NCBI RefSeq assembly: GCF_032452875.1
Contig: NC_083880.1
Span: 61,268,829 to 61,332,828, forward strand
Length of the DNA stretch: 64,000 nucleotides
Direction of reading: 5' to 3'
From: Bos javanicus
Taxonomy: Eukaryota > Chordata > Mammalia > Artiodactyla > Bovidae
Position 1 is the first letter of the stretch. Every line of letters starts with the position of its first letter. The position numbers and the translations under genes are program-made. This document shows, piece by piece, positions 35,878 to 46,655 of the stretch. The notes below the pieces were generated by a model. That model was not told the DNA's origin, searched no databases, and saw nothing but the letters and a program-made list of their open reading frames with translations.

Positions 35878-35913
35878 TCAAGAACCGGCCCCCTCGCTTG
35901 CTTCCTCCTCCAT
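35878..35913 (-). other. 11-codon upstream ORF in BCL2L1 exon 1
   Basis: ATG at 35913 opens MEEEASEGAGS, stop TGA at 35878-35880. It is only transcribed if the start site is upstream of 35913, which I cannot verify. Confidence 0.4.
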
Positions 35914-36607
35914 CGCCCCGATCGAGGGCGGCCGCTTAGCAGCCGCGGCCTCCTGCCACCCGGGAGCCCAGCCCCCTCGCTCTTGCACGCCCCTTGGCTC
36001 TCCGCCTCCTACTGGGAGCTAGGAGAACTCTCTCGGAGGTGGCTGGTGTGAGGTTTAGTTTTTGTTTTTTTCTATTTCAGTATCAGCCCTGGGTGAGGCT
36101 TCCGAAGAAACCCTGAAGGGACTTCTCGATGGGGCTCAAGGTTTCGATGAGAAACAGAGGGAGGGGAACACTGCCTTAGATCTGCGGTCTGAGTTTGGAA
36201 AGGCCATCCCCGGGTCTTTCTGGGAGGCTGAAAGCCGGAGACCCCCCAGAAACGCCGCTGGCTTTCTTTGAATTCCCCAAAGGCCCTGGTCGTGGCGGTG
36301 GCGGTGGGGGATTGCCGGGTCCTCCATTCCCCGCACGGACACAATGGCCGCCGGCGCCCTGCACAAAGACCCGGCGAGGGTGAGGCGCCGAGCCTCTCCA
36401 CCGGTCAGAGACAAGGGTCGAGGCCTGCTCGAGAGCCCCCACAGCTGAGACTACGTTTTCCTGGGGACAGGCCCAGGTCGGCTTCTTGGCACCCCCGGGA
36501 GGGCTTAGGGGCCCGGGGTTGCACCTCTCTAGAGCCCGGGGTGGGTGGGCTGCGGCCTCGCGGCTTCCTCCGCGCGCTAGGCCGGGTACCCGCCTGGCCA
36601 CCGCCCC

Positions 36608-36620
36608 GTTGCTAGGCAAC
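36608..36620. promoter_or_regulatory. RFX-type X-box palindrome
   Basis: GTTGCTAGGCAAC is a near-perfect palindrome of two GTTGC half-sites separated as in the RFX-family consensus. It sits inside the BCL2L1 CpG island about 700 bp upstream of exon 1. Binding is inferred from the motif only. Confidence 0.65.
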
Positions 36621-36695
36621 CGCTCTCCCTCAGGGGCGCCCCCTAGACCTTTCTGGGAGGTGGGGTCTCGCCCCCGGCGGCCCGCCCCGGCGTAG

Positions 36696-36748
36696 CCAAT
36701 CAATGAGCCCAGGTAGCACGGAAGCAGAACGGCGAGGGCTCCCATTGG
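36696..36748. promoter_or_regulatory. Two CCAAT boxes in opposite orientation
   Basis: CCAAT at 36696-36700 on plus and ATTGG (CCAAT on minus) at 36744-36748. Their location in a CpG island suggests NF-Y sites. The opposed orientation is compatible with activity toward either side. Confidence 0.5.
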
Positions 36749-36984
36749 GCGCAGCGCCTGCCACGCACAGGAGAGGCGGCGCTCTCACCTGCGAGCCCCG
36801 CGAGCCGTGGGGGGCCACATACCCCCTTCATCGGCCAGGTCGTTTCCGGGCGCGAGTGCTCTTCGCGGCCAAGTTCCGCGCTGCGGACCGGGGCCGGCCT
36901 ACCTGGCTGACGGCTCGCGCTCTCTCTTCCGAACGAGCCGGCCTCAGTTTCCCTGAAGAGACCGGGGGAACTTGCAAGCTCAGT

Positions 36985-36993
36985 CACTTCCGG
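36985..36993 (-). promoter_or_regulatory. ETS/GABP-type motif at the upstream edge of the CpG island
   Basis: CACTTCCGG on plus, CCGGAAGTG on minus, the GABPA consensus. Sites of this kind usually sit close to transcription starts, so a second start about 1 kb upstream of exon 1 is possible; no other evidence is seen. Confidence 0.45.
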
Positions 36994-37149
36994 TGCCGCG
37001 GCAGCGCGCGCGAGCCCGAGACGCAGAGGGAGTGCGCGCCTGGAGGACTGGCGTCAAGAACTGGGCGAGAGCGCCCCCTGGCGATAGATCTGAGGATTCC
37101 GGACACACAAGGGAAACATTCACATTTCCATTCATTCTTTTGGTCAGTT

Positions 37150-37980
37150 TAATCCACCGATCAGTTTGTATATCGAAAAAGTGTTGCCTTGTGGCTAAGA
37201 ACCTTGTGTTTGGGATTCTAGTCTTGCCGATTTGGCAAGTTACTCAACTGCTGCGCGCCTCAGTTATCCTTAACTCTAAAAATAGAGTAAAAACCAGCCT
37301 CCCTCCTTGAGTTATTGTGGTGATTTTAGAGTTATTTGTGAAGTCCATAGTCTTTGCTGCATAACTACATTCGGCAAATATTTATTGTTTGGGTTGCTGA
37401 AAATAGACTTAGGAACAAGACAAGACATGACCCATGCTTTCATAGAGACTAAAACCCTTGAGATGGAGAGAGATAGTAAATAACTGAGCCGGGCTCCTCC
37501 GTTCATGGGATTTTCCAGGCAAGAGTACTGGAGTGGGGTGCTATTGCCTTCTCCGACTGAGAAAACAAGGTAATTTCAAATAGTGACTATGGCTCTGAAG
37601 AAAACAAATCAGGGTATTTTCATAAAGAGGGTGAAGGAATAGGTGGTCCATTAAAATGGGTGCCCTCTCTGCCCAGTGAGGGAAACAGACATTTTTTTAA
37701 ACAGTTTTTTTAATTGTTTGTGTAGGGTGCCAGAGATGGCCTCTTTGAAGAAATGACATAGAACCCAAGACCAGAAGTGTAAGAATATGCCAACCCGTTG
37801 AAAGAGTGTAGAGAACATCAGACTTAGCAGAGGAAATGGCTTGTACAACGTGTCCTGAGGGAGGAAGCTTCTGGCATGTCCCAGAAACTGAAGGAAAAGC
37901 ACTGTGACTGAGGGAGGGCAAATGCTATGTGAAAGGATGTTGAGAAGTTGACTGTGGGAATGAGTTGGAATTGATTCTAA
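37150..37980. mobile_element. Intergenic: MIR, a Bov-A remnant and an L2-like piece
   Basis: MIR on plus at about 37185-37340 ('gatttggcaagttactcaac'). 37488-37556 is a short minus-strand Bov-A2 end (GGGATTTTCCAGGCAAGAGT). 37720-37920 resembles an L2 complement. No gene. Confidence 0.55.
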
Positions 37981-38121
37981 ACATTGAAAAGTTTTATTTT
38001 GTGGTAATTTAGTTGATTGAAAATAGAATATTAAAATATACCGAAGAGCATAGAAAGTCCTCTTCCCGCTCCTGCTTTCTAATCCCTGATTCCCCTCACA
38101 GAGATCATCACAATTAATTAA

Positions 38122-38240
38122 TTAATTTTTCTGCTGACTGTGTGACATGTGGGATCTTAGTTCCCCAACCAGGGGTTGAACCCATGCTCCGTGCAATGGG
38201 AGCACAGAGTCTTAACCACTGGACCATCAGGCAAGTCTCA
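38122..38240 (-). mobile_element. CHR-type SINE fragment
   Basis: Complement of the CHR head: CTTAACCACTGGACCATCAG at right, with GGGATCTTAGTTCCCCAACC in the body. Confidence 0.8.
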
Positions 38241-38299
38241 GAGATCATCACTCTTAAGCCTTTCTTCTGGAGTCTTTCAGAGACAGTCACTGTATTCAC

Positions 38300-39740
38300 A
38301 AGCAAATGTATACGTAAAAATGTTTTACACAACTGGTAACTTGCTATAAGCACTTCTACATCTTGCTTTTTTTTGCTGAGCCCTATGTTTTCAGTCTACC
38401 CTGATTTTTTGTTTTATTTCTTAAATATTTAAGTATAATTGATTTACTATGTTGTGTTAATTTCAGATGTACAGCAAAAAAAAAAAAAGTTATACATATA
38501 TCCATTCTTTTTTGGATTCTTTTCCCATATAACTCTCCCTTAATTTTTTAAATTAACACACAACTTCATAAAAATATGGGCTTCCCTGGTGACTCAGACG
38601 GTAAGGAATCCACCTGCAATGCAGAAGATCCAGGTTCGATCTCTGGGTAGGGAAGAGTCCTTGGGGAAGGGAATGGCTACTGACTCCAATATTCTTGCCT
38701 GGAGAAGTCCGTGGACAGTGGGCTATAGTCCATGGGGTCGTGAAGAGTAGGACACTAACACTTTATAAAGATATGCCGTAATGCACTTGCCCAATCCCCT
38801 ATTTAGGGACAATTAGGTAGTTTCCAGTCTTATCTTATTATAAATAAAGGTATAACTTGTTCATTGGTTATTTTGCATATGTGGGAGTTTATCTGTTAAG
38901 TAAATTCCTGGAAGTGGAATTGCCGGTCACTGAATATATGAATTTGTTTTTGTTTTGTTTTAATGGATATTGGCAACATGCTCTACATAGCAGCTGCACC
39001 AGTTGGTCCCCACCATTAAAGCATGAGACTGATTATTGCCTCACATCCTGAGCTACACAGAGTGTTATCAAACTTTTTTATCTTCACCAATCTGATAGGT
39101 AAAAACTGAGAGGCACTTTTATTTTTCATTTCTTTTTATTGAGTGAAGTTGAGCAATTTTTCATATTTATATGAGACTTTTTGGGGGGTGAGGTTTTGTT
39201 CTGATGAATTCTCTGTTTATTTTGCTCGCCTTTTTTTTCAGTTGGTATTTCTGTTGAACTTTTTTCTCATTGATTTGTAGAATGTTTATCCTTTTTTTTT
39301 CTCCCCTACATATAAGTTATCAATAGTTTCCCAACGTATTATTTATTACCATGGGAAAACTTTTATTTTCTATATAATTAAATGTATGAGTCTTTTCCTT
39401 TGTGGTTTCCAGGTTCTATGTCATTCTTATGAAGACTTTTTCCAGCTTGATACTCTAAAAATAATTCTCTGTTTTCTTCTACTTGGTTTCATATTTTACA
39501 TTTCAATCTTTGTTCCATCATAAATTCCCTTCAGTGTAAGATGTGAGGCAGGAATCCATAAATTTTTTTCCAAATAACTATCCAGTTACCCCAGTATCAT
39601 TATCTTTTCCCAACTCACCTGAAATATCTCATTACCATTGTCTATATTCCCAAGTGTATTTGTGTCAATTTCTGAACTTTTCATTATGTTCCAGGGAAAG
39701 GTTTTAAACTGGCACAGGACATGATCTGATTTCCTTTATT
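38300..39740 (-). mobile_element. Antisense L1 block (ancient and artiodactyl L1 3' ends)
   Basis: 38401-38550 resembles an L1 3' UTR complement (TTTACTATGTTGTGTTAATT, TTATACATATATCCATTCTT); 38770-39720 is an older L1 complement ('aattcctggaagtggaattg', 'caccaatctgataggtaaaa'). No intact frame. Confidence 0.6.
38579..38763 (+). mobile_element. Bov-tA SINE
   Basis: Plus-strand copy from GGGCTTCCCTGGTGACTCAG to GAAGAGTAGGACACTAACAC, inserted in the antisense L1. Confidence 0.9.
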
Positions 39741-40117
39741 AAAACTTGTGGTGTCACAATCATTTCAACGTGGAAACTTTTGTTCTGAAGGTCTACGATG
39801 GGCTTTGGGAGCCCAGCAGAGGGCAGAGTAGCTGAGGGGCATTTTAGGTGGAAGGTGCTGCCTGAGCAGAGGTGTGGAGTGTTAACAAGAGGATGCAGAT
39901 GTGTCTTAGAAATAAACCAAGATGACTGAGAGGAAGTGGTGGCAGAGGAAGCAATGCAAATGTGTTCCCGAGGGTGCTGGACACTAAATAGGCACTGGAG
40001 GAGCCAGCCATCCTTTTTGAACAGAAAGGCATGAAGAGATTTATATTTGGGGAAGATAGAGCATTTGGGGAAGGGAACTTTGCCAAGATTTATTAAGATC
40101 CTTAAAAATGGTTCTGG

Positions 40118-40256
40118 AGGGACTTCGCTGGTGGTCCAGTAGTTAAGACTCCACACTTCCAATGTAGGGGGTGAGGGTTCAATATTTGGTCAGGGAACAA
40201 GAAACTGAGATCCCACACGCTGCATGAGCATGACATGATCAAAAAAAAAAAAAAAA
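40118..40256 (+). mobile_element. CHR-type SINE
   Basis: GGGACTTCGCTGGTGGTCCA head and a 16-A tail after ATGACATGATC. 39740-40117 to its left shows no clear repeat. Confidence 0.85.
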
Positions 40257-41060
40257 GACTCTGGAAAGATCATTGAAAAATAATCTTTGATTGGAATTGA
40301 ATTTAAGAAAAAACATGAAGTGCAACCAAAGTTGATCCACGGAAATATTTATACAATGTTATTTATAACACAGGATAGAAAAAACTGAGAAGTTCAGTAA
40401 AAAGAGTGATGCTTTAAATAGATTAAGTTCACACCATACTTCATGATGTGGAAAAATATTCAAACCATAGAAGTTTGAAAAAAGGTTACAAAGCTATTCT
40501 GAGAATTATTCTAATTTATTTAAAAATGTACATTACATGCAACATATAGTAGAAAAGATTATACCAGGATGCAAAAAGGTGGTTATTGCTACATAGTCAA
40601 ATTATGGATAATTTGATTTTCTTTTTTATACTTTTTGTATTATCTAAACATGACTATATTTTGTAAAGTTGAGAAATACTGTTTATAAAAACATGTTTGC
40701 TGAGATTTAGATGATGAGATGCTTATGGTATAATGTTAAATGAAGATAAAGATACACAAAATTAGATTTGTGACATCTCAACTCTAAATACCATACATAA
40801 GAAAAAAGGCTGGGAAGTCAATATGATAAAGACAAAAGAAAAATGGAGAAAGCCCTTGTGCAGACACTAAAGAGGAACAGAAACGAGTGGCCAATAAACC
40901 ACAGAGACTGAGGTAGATGCTCAACCCCAATAGTTATCAGGGAAAATGCAGATGAAAACCTCAGTGAGATACCATTTCACATTCATCAGATTGGCAAATC
41001 TGAAATTCCATCAGATTGGCAAATGAGAAAATCTGTCTTCTTTTTGGTCTATGATTGTTC

Positions 41061-41080
41061 AGATCAGATCAGATCAGATC
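41061..41080 (+). repeat. AGATC pentamer repeat at BovB tail
   Basis: Four perfect AGATC units; the tail microsatellite of the BovB element. Confidence 0.9.
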
Positions 41081-41490
41081 AGTCGCTCAGTCATGTCCGA
41101 CTCTTTGCAACCGCATGAATCGCAGCACACCAGGCCTCCCTGTCCATCACCAACTCCTGGAGTTCACTGAGACTCACGTCCATCGAGTCAGTGATGCCAT
41201 CCAGCCATCTCATCCTCTGTCGTCCCCTTCTCCTCCTGCCCCCAATCCCTCCCAGCATCAGAGTCTTTTCCAATGAGTCAACTCTTCGCATGAGGTGGCC
41301 AAAGTACTGGAGTTTCAGCTTCAGCATCATTCCTTCCAAAGAAATCCCAGGGCTGATGGTCCTTCAGAATGGATTGGTTGGATCTCCTTGCAGTCCAAGG
41401 GACTCTCAAGAGTCTTCTCCAACACCAGTTCTTATTTTTGGTGTTTTCATGAGAGTCAGTGAGTTCAAGTCCTTCTAATTTGCCATCTTG
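41061..41490 (-). mobile_element. BovB (RTE) LINE 3' fragment
   Basis: The minus frame (41091-41339) reads LKLQYFGHLMRRVDSLEKTL and MDREAWCAAIHAVAKSRT, the known C-terminal end of the BovB polyprotein. The 3' end at left is a short AGATC repeat (41061-41080). The fragment is 5'-truncated and not autonomous. BovB is thought to have entered ruminants by horizontal transfer. Confidence 0.93.
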
Positions 41491-41745
41491 TTTCCTCCCT
41501 CCAGATTATTTTAATGATGTCCTAAATTTTGGTAAATATCTTGCCTTTGACTGACTTCTAGAGCTCCTTTCAATCAACTCTCAGAAAGCAAACCATCAAT
41601 CCAGTGCAGGAACTGGAGGGAATGGTGCTGCCTGCTTGCCAGCATCTCCCTCACCTTGGCAGAGGAAAATTGGATAAAATCAAGTATGGTTCAGGAATAT
41701 GGTTCAGGAATATTCTTGAATATTCCATTCAAGAATATGGAATAG

Positions 41746-42045
41746 AGACTTCCCTGGTGGTCCAGTGGTAAAGAATCCGCCTGCCAATGCAGGGGACATC
41801 AGTTCGATCCCTGGTCTGGGAAGATTCCACATGCCATGGGGCAGCTATGCTTGTGTGCCACAACTAATGAAGCCGGTGTGCCTAGAACCTGTATTCTGCA
41901 ACGAGAGAAGCCACCACAATGAGAAGCCCATGCACCTCTACTAGAGAGTAGCCCCTGCTCGCTCCAACTAGAGAAAGGCTGCACAGCAACAAAGACCCAG
42001 CACAGTCAAAAATAAATAAAAAAGTAATCTAAAAAAAAAAAGAAG
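41746..42045 (+). mobile_element. CHR-type SINE, near full length
   Basis: ACTTCCCTGGTGGTCCAGTG head, 'gttcgatccctggtctggg', 'tgcaacgagagaagccaccac', 'gctcgctccaactagagaaag' and an A-rich tail. The most complete CHR copy here. Confidence 0.9.
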
Positions 42046-42277
42046 ACAGAATAACTTTGGGAAAAAAAATTATTGTTACAGAGTAGAATTGAAGATGCCC
42101 ACAACATATGACCCAGCAATTCTATTTTTTTATATATGTTCTAAAATAACTCTTAACACATGTGTGACATGCAGGTATAAGGATGTTTCTAGCAGTACTA
42201 CTTGTTATAGCAAAAATATGGAAACTATCCAGTTGTTCATTATAGCAGACAATTAACCAAATAGTAGTATGTTTATG

Positions 42278-42342
42278 GGCTTCCCAGGTGGCGCTAGTGG
42301 TAAAGAACCTGCCTGCCAGTGCAGGAGACGTAAGAGATGCAT
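42278..42342 (+). mobile_element. Bov-tA head fragment
   Basis: GGGCTTCCCAGGTGGCGCTA to AGAGATGCAT, where the Bov-A2 entered; little of the host SINE is seen on the other side. Confidence 0.75.
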
Positions 42343-42619
42343 GCTGCTGCTGCTGCTAAGTCGCTTCAGTCGTGTCCAACTCTGGGTGACCCCATAGACG
42401 GCAGCCCACCAGGCCCCCCTGTCCCTGGGATTGTCCAGGCTAGAACACTGGAGTGGGTTGCCATTTCCTCCTCCAATGCATAAAAGTGAAAAGTAAAAGT
42501 GAAGTCGCTCAGTCCTGTCCGACTCTGTGCGACCCCATAGACGGCAGCCCACCAGGCTCCTTCACCCATGGGATTTTCCAGGCAAGAGTACTGGAGTGGG
42601 GTGCCATTGCCTTCTCTGA
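42343..42619 (-). mobile_element. Bov-A2 SINE
   Basis: Minus-strand, starts with a CTG-repeat tail, two Bov-A units. Perfect duplication AGAGATGCAT at 42333-42342 and 42620-42629. Confidence 0.95.
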
Positions 42620-42781
42620 AGAGATGCATAAGCATACATAATTTTTGTAATTTACAAAGTTTTTTTTAAAATAGAAAAAGTCTCCAATATTAAAGCCTTG
42701 ACCTAGGCCAGGGTCCACTGCAAATGCACAGGATGGAATTTCAAGTGATTTCCCTTTTCCAACTTTGAGAAGAATACAAAA

Positions 42782-42967
42782 GTGAAAGTGAAGTGAAAGT
42801 CGCTCAGTTTTGTCCAACTCTTTGCGACCTCATGGACTATCCAGGCCAGAATACTGGAGTGGGTAGCCTTTCCCTTCTTCAGGGGATCTTCTCAACCCAG
42901 GGATCGAACCCAGGTCTCCCACATCACAGGCAGATTCTTTACCAGCTGAGCCACAAGGGAAGTGAAG
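42782..42967 (-). mobile_element. Bov-tA SINE
   Basis: Minus-strand copy with a small internal deletion in the Bov-A body. GAAGAATACAAA occurs on both flanks (from 42769 and from 42964). Confidence 0.9.
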
Positions 42968-42974
42968 AATACAA

Positions 42975-43260
42975 AGGCACCACTCATTTTCCTCTGTCTC
43001 TGAATTTGCCTAGTCTGGAAATTTCATATGGATGGAATTATACAGTATTTGTCCTTTTGAGTCTGGCTTCTTTTATTTAGTATAATGTTTCTGGTTCATC
43101 TATTTTGTTGTATATATCAGTATTTTATTCCTTTTATTAAAGAATACTATGCCACTGTATGGATTTACCACATTTTATTTATCCATTCATCAGTTGATGG
43201 ATGCTTGGTTGTTTCCTATAGTTCATCGCTTTTAATTACTGTGTGCTAATTTATTTGCTG
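42975..43260 (-). mobile_element. Ancient L1 complement
   Basis: 'atggaattatacagtatttg', 'tttagtataatgtttctggt' and 'tccattcatcagttgatgg' are characteristic of old L1 3' regions in antisense. Confidence 0.6.
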
Positions 43261-43266
43261 TGTGCC

Positions 43267-43475
43267 AAGGTGTCATCCCTTGTGGCTCAGATGGTAAATC
43301 CCCAAGCAACGTGGGAAATCCAGGTTCGATCCCTGGGTAGGGAAGATCCCCTGGAGAAGGGAATGGCTACCCACTCCAGTATTCTTGACTGGAAAATTCC
43401 ATGGACAGAGGAGCCTGGTGGGCTACAGTCCATGGGATCACAGAGAGTCATACTCGATCGAGTGACTAACGCACA
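43267..43475 (+). mobile_element. Bov-tA SINE
   Basis: Plus-strand copy; head TCATCCCTTGTGGCTCAGAT is mutated; body ends GATCGAGTGACTAACGC. Confidence 0.88.
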
Positions 43476-43479
43476 AAGT

Positions 43480-43695
43480 GTCTTCATGGATCACAGCCTT
43501 GTCATGGTGAAGGGGCTTGTGTAACTTGAAGTTATAATCCATGGTGTGCAGGGCCACCCAAGATGGGCTGACTCAACAGACATGAATTTGAGCAAACTCC
43601 AGGAGACAGTGGAGGATAGAGGAGCCTGGTGGACTACAGTCCATGGGGTTGAAAAGAGTCAGACACAACTTAGCAGCTGAACAATAACAACAAGG
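43480..43695 (+). mobile_element. BovB LINE fragment
   Basis: 'gatcacagccttgtcatggt' and 'gcagggccacccaagatggg' are BovB ORF sequence; the 3' end reads CAGACACAACTTAGCAGCTG and an AACAACAA tail. The middle of the ORF is deleted. Confidence 0.8.
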
Positions 43696-44284
43696 TATCT
43701 GTAATTATTCCTCCAGAATGGATTCCACATCAGCCAGGAAGAGACCAGGATACCCACAGAGTTCCATGTTTGGTTGGATGGGAACTGTAGAAGACAGATC
43801 CTTTTGATGACTGTCACCAATGGCTCACACTTGCAAACTTCTCCAGGGGGTGTCACTGGGTGATCACAACCAACTCGCCTACAGGTGTCTGAGGGTTATG
43901 CCGCCACCTAGAGCCAGTGACTAGCTGTTGTCTATTCTCCTTGAAGTAGGTGGTCTCCACTGAGCTGAAAGGCAGGTCTGGATTTCTAGCCTGGTGACCA
44001 CCGGTTGGATGGTGGAGGGAGTGACAGACATGGAATGAAGAAGATTTGGAAGGGGTAGGAGTAAAAGTTGGGTCTTTCCTTCTCACTTTTTAAATACAGA
44101 GCTTGGCTTCCTGCACTTCTCCTTTGCAGACATCTTTCCTCTTCCATTATAAGAAATAATAAACTCAAAGTACACAAATATTAATAATACATGGATATAT
44201 TCTTTTTAAACAATTAAAGATAAATCTCCAATTATTGTTTCTATCCATGTGTCCTGTTTAGTTCCTTCCCTCTGAAGTTCCCAC
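43696..44284. other. Intergenic stretch without recognisable content
   Basis: No gene, RNA or clear repeat seen. Ordinary base composition. Confidence 0.5.
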
Positions 44285-45990
44285 TCTCTGAGTCTCAATT
44301 TCCTCAATCTATAAAATGGAAATACAACATCACTTACATTACAGGGTTATTGTTAGGATGAAATGAGTTATGCGCAAAGTACTTCAAAGAGTGCTTGGTA
44401 TGTGGTAAGTGCCAGGTAAGTGCTAGCTGTTATTACTTCTTCACACCTGTGGGAAAAGTGTTGCACTGTTTTGCATATTAAAAAAAATAATGATCAATTA
44501 TACTACAATAAAAAAAATACTTAAGGTCCAGAAAAAAAAAACATAATGGTTTCATAATGAAAAAACAAACCCACAATCAGCACTTTGTGTTTTAACTCAA
44601 TAATGTGCTTCAAAGATAGCTCCCTATCGGTCCAGATCTATCGAACTCTTTTTGAACTGATGCTTAGTGTTCCATCTTATAGACAGTTTACTGAAACAGC
44701 CCCCCTACTAATGGACAGTTAGGGAGTTTCCAATTTCTCACAACTACAATGCAACAGCCTACTAATTGATATCCCTATTTCTACTCTCGTTCCCCATCCC
44801 CCTGTTTTCAGCATAGTAGCCAGAGTTATCCCATTAGAAGTAGAGAGTAAATCAATGCTCAAAACCCTCCCAGGACTCCCACCTTATTCAGAGTAAAAAT
44901 GAATTTCCTTACTAAGGCCCACTTGATCTACATCCTGCCTGGGAATATCTCTGGCCTCATTTCCTGAAACTCTCCTCCTTTCTGTTTGATCCAGCCACCC
45001 TGTGTGTGTGTTAGTCGCTTAATCCTGTCTGACTCTTTTTGACCCATGGACTGTAGCCTGCCAGGATCCTCTATCCATGGAATTCTCCAGGCAAGAATAC
45101 TGGAGTGGATTGCCATTCCCTTCACCACCAACCACCCTGACTTCCTAGCTATTTCTAAAACATTCCTCTCTGCTCCTGCCTTTGCACTGGCTGTTCCTTC
45201 TGCCTAGAACACTCTTCCTTAAGATATCTGCATAACTTACTCCTCCTTCTTCAAGTCTTCATCCAAATGTCCCTGAACTACCCTATTTATATTTACCCTT
45301 TTACATGGATAAGGCCAAAACAGTCATGACTGAAATTACGGATGAAGCTAACCGGATGTATCTGTGTTTCTTTCAGGTCTAAAATTCTTTGGTGATTTCA
45401 GACCTTGATGTCTCCTATTCATAAATAATGGGAACTTGAGACATATCATACCATATTAATGGATGCAGAAGGACTCTCTGGGGCCAGGCTTACCTCTTGT
45501 TAATTTGGGAGGACTTGGGAAGTTCTTGCACACAGCCTTCTGGCATTGGTTCATTCATTCACTGAGCACTTTCTGCCTAGTAGGCCCTGAACACAGCACA
45601 GCTTTGATACCCCTTCTCTTCTAATATAAAACAAGCACATTTACCTTCCCTGCCCATGGCCCTGCATGTACCTGGAGGTCAGTGAACTGCCAAAGCCTAG
45701 GCAAGCCCTGTCCTCCCTTTGTCTCTGTCCAGCCCTCTGTTTCTCCTCTTCTTTTCATCTACCCTTAGGGGCCTGGTGAGCAGACAGCTTTGCATTTATC
45801 ACCTATTATGAGATATCATTTATATTATGAGATCTCATTTATGAGATATTTATTTACCTTGTTTAGTGTCTGTCTTCTCCACTAGTATGTCAGCTCCCTG
45901 AAGACAGAGATTTTTGTCTGTCTTTTCACTACTGCATCCCCTCACTTAGCATAGCGACTGACACATAGTAGGCGCTCCATAAATGTTGCA
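44285..45990 (+). mobile_element. MIR and L2 relics with a Bov-A insertion
   Basis: MIR at 44285-44440 ('ctcaatttcctcaatctataa'); L2 at about 44770-45310 and 45790-45985 ('tatgtcagctccctgaagac', 'catagtaggcgctccataaa'). 44600-44770 resembles an L1 complement. Confidence 0.55.
45001..45122 (-). mobile_element. Bov-A SINE in L2
   Basis: Single Bov-A unit with a short TG tail at left. CCACCCTG flanks it on both sides (ends at 45002 and starts at 45132), splitting the L2. Confidence 0.85.
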
Positions 45991-46377
45991 GAGACTGTGT
46001 CTTCATGTGAAAGTTGATAAGTGTGTCTCTTGGAACTAAATCTAGAAATAGAAGTTCTAGGTTGCAGGGCACACATGTTTGACATTTTAAATAGATGTTG
46101 CCAAGTTGCCCTTTAAAACAGCTGAGCCCATCCATTCGCCCATCTTCTGAGTTACCTTGTAAATTATTGATATCATCACACTTTTAATTTTGGTCAATCT
46201 GATGGGTGAAAGACAATACTTGTTTGTTTCATTAAACTTAAAATTAAATTTCAGCATTACTGCTGAGACCAAGCATCTTTTCATGTCTTAATGGCCAGTT
46301 TTGTTACTTCTTCTACGAATTGCCTTCCCTCCCACTCCCATGCCTATGGAACTTTTGTCCTCTTATCACTGATTCTT

Positions 46378-46655
46378 GCTGCTGCTGCTGCTGCTAAGTC
46401 GCTTCAGTCGTGTCCGACTCTGTGTGACCCCAGAGACGGCAGCCCACCAGGCTCCCAGGTCCCTGGGATTCTCCAGGCAAGAACACTGGAGTGGGTTGCC
46501 ATTTCCTTCTCCAATGCATAAAAGTGAAAAGTGAAAGTGAAGTCGCTCAGGCGTGTCCGTCTCTTAGCGACCCCATGGACTTCAGCCTACCAGGCTCCTC
46601 CATCCATGGGATTTTCCAGGCATGAGTACTGGAGTGGGGTGCCATTGCCTTCTCC
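46378..46655 (-). mobile_element. Bov-A2 SINE
   Basis: CTG-repeat tail at left, two Bov-A units. Perfect 14-bp duplication TATCACTGATTCTT at 46364-46377 and 46656-46669, so a young insertion. Confidence 0.96.

Larger units (their letters stand above)
35674..35930 (-). other. BCL2L1: BCL2L1 exon 1, non-coding (5' boundary approximate)
   Basis: The minus strand here resembles the human 5' leader as I recall it (GGAGGAGGAAGCAAGCGAGG near 35912, GATCTTCCGGGGGCTGCACC near 35717), ending GATTTGAAT before a GTAGGT donor. The transcription start is not visible; homology supports the exon to about 35912, so the left-hand start on the minus strand is given as about 35930. The exon holds two short upstream ORFs and sits within the CpG island. 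Mammalian BCL2L1 has further alternative first exons, which could lie between 36000 and 37000. Confidence 0.75.
35680..37090. promoter_or_regulatory. BCL2L1: CpG island and BCL2L1 promoter region
   Basis: This is the most GC- and CpG-rich segment of the window, with dense CG dinucleotides from exon 1 of BCL2L1 to about 37085, where the sequence turns AT-rich abruptly. It contains no clear transposon. It holds an RFX-type palindrome, CCAAT boxes in both orientations and an ETS motif near the far edge. There is no TATA box at a convincing place. Long open frames on both strands are a by-product of base composition. The island extends over 1 kb upstream of exon 1, so alternative first exons or divergent transcription are possible. 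Confidence 0.85.
40290..42270 (+). mobile_element. Ancient L1 3' block interrupted by BovB and CHR
   Basis: 40320-41040 ('gtgatgctttaaatagattaag', 'cctcagtgagataccatttc') and 42050-42270 ('acatatgacccagcaattct', 'aaaatatggaaactatcc') resemble old L1. 41500-41745 is unassigned. Confidence 0.5.

Noticed and set aside
35737..37152. Long open frames on both strands in the CpG island
   Set aside because: High GC removes stop codons; the predicted proteins are low-complexity Pro/Arg/Gly-rich on both strands and resemble no family.
41091..41339. 82-codon minus frame in the intergenic region
   Set aside because: It is the BovB polyprotein end.
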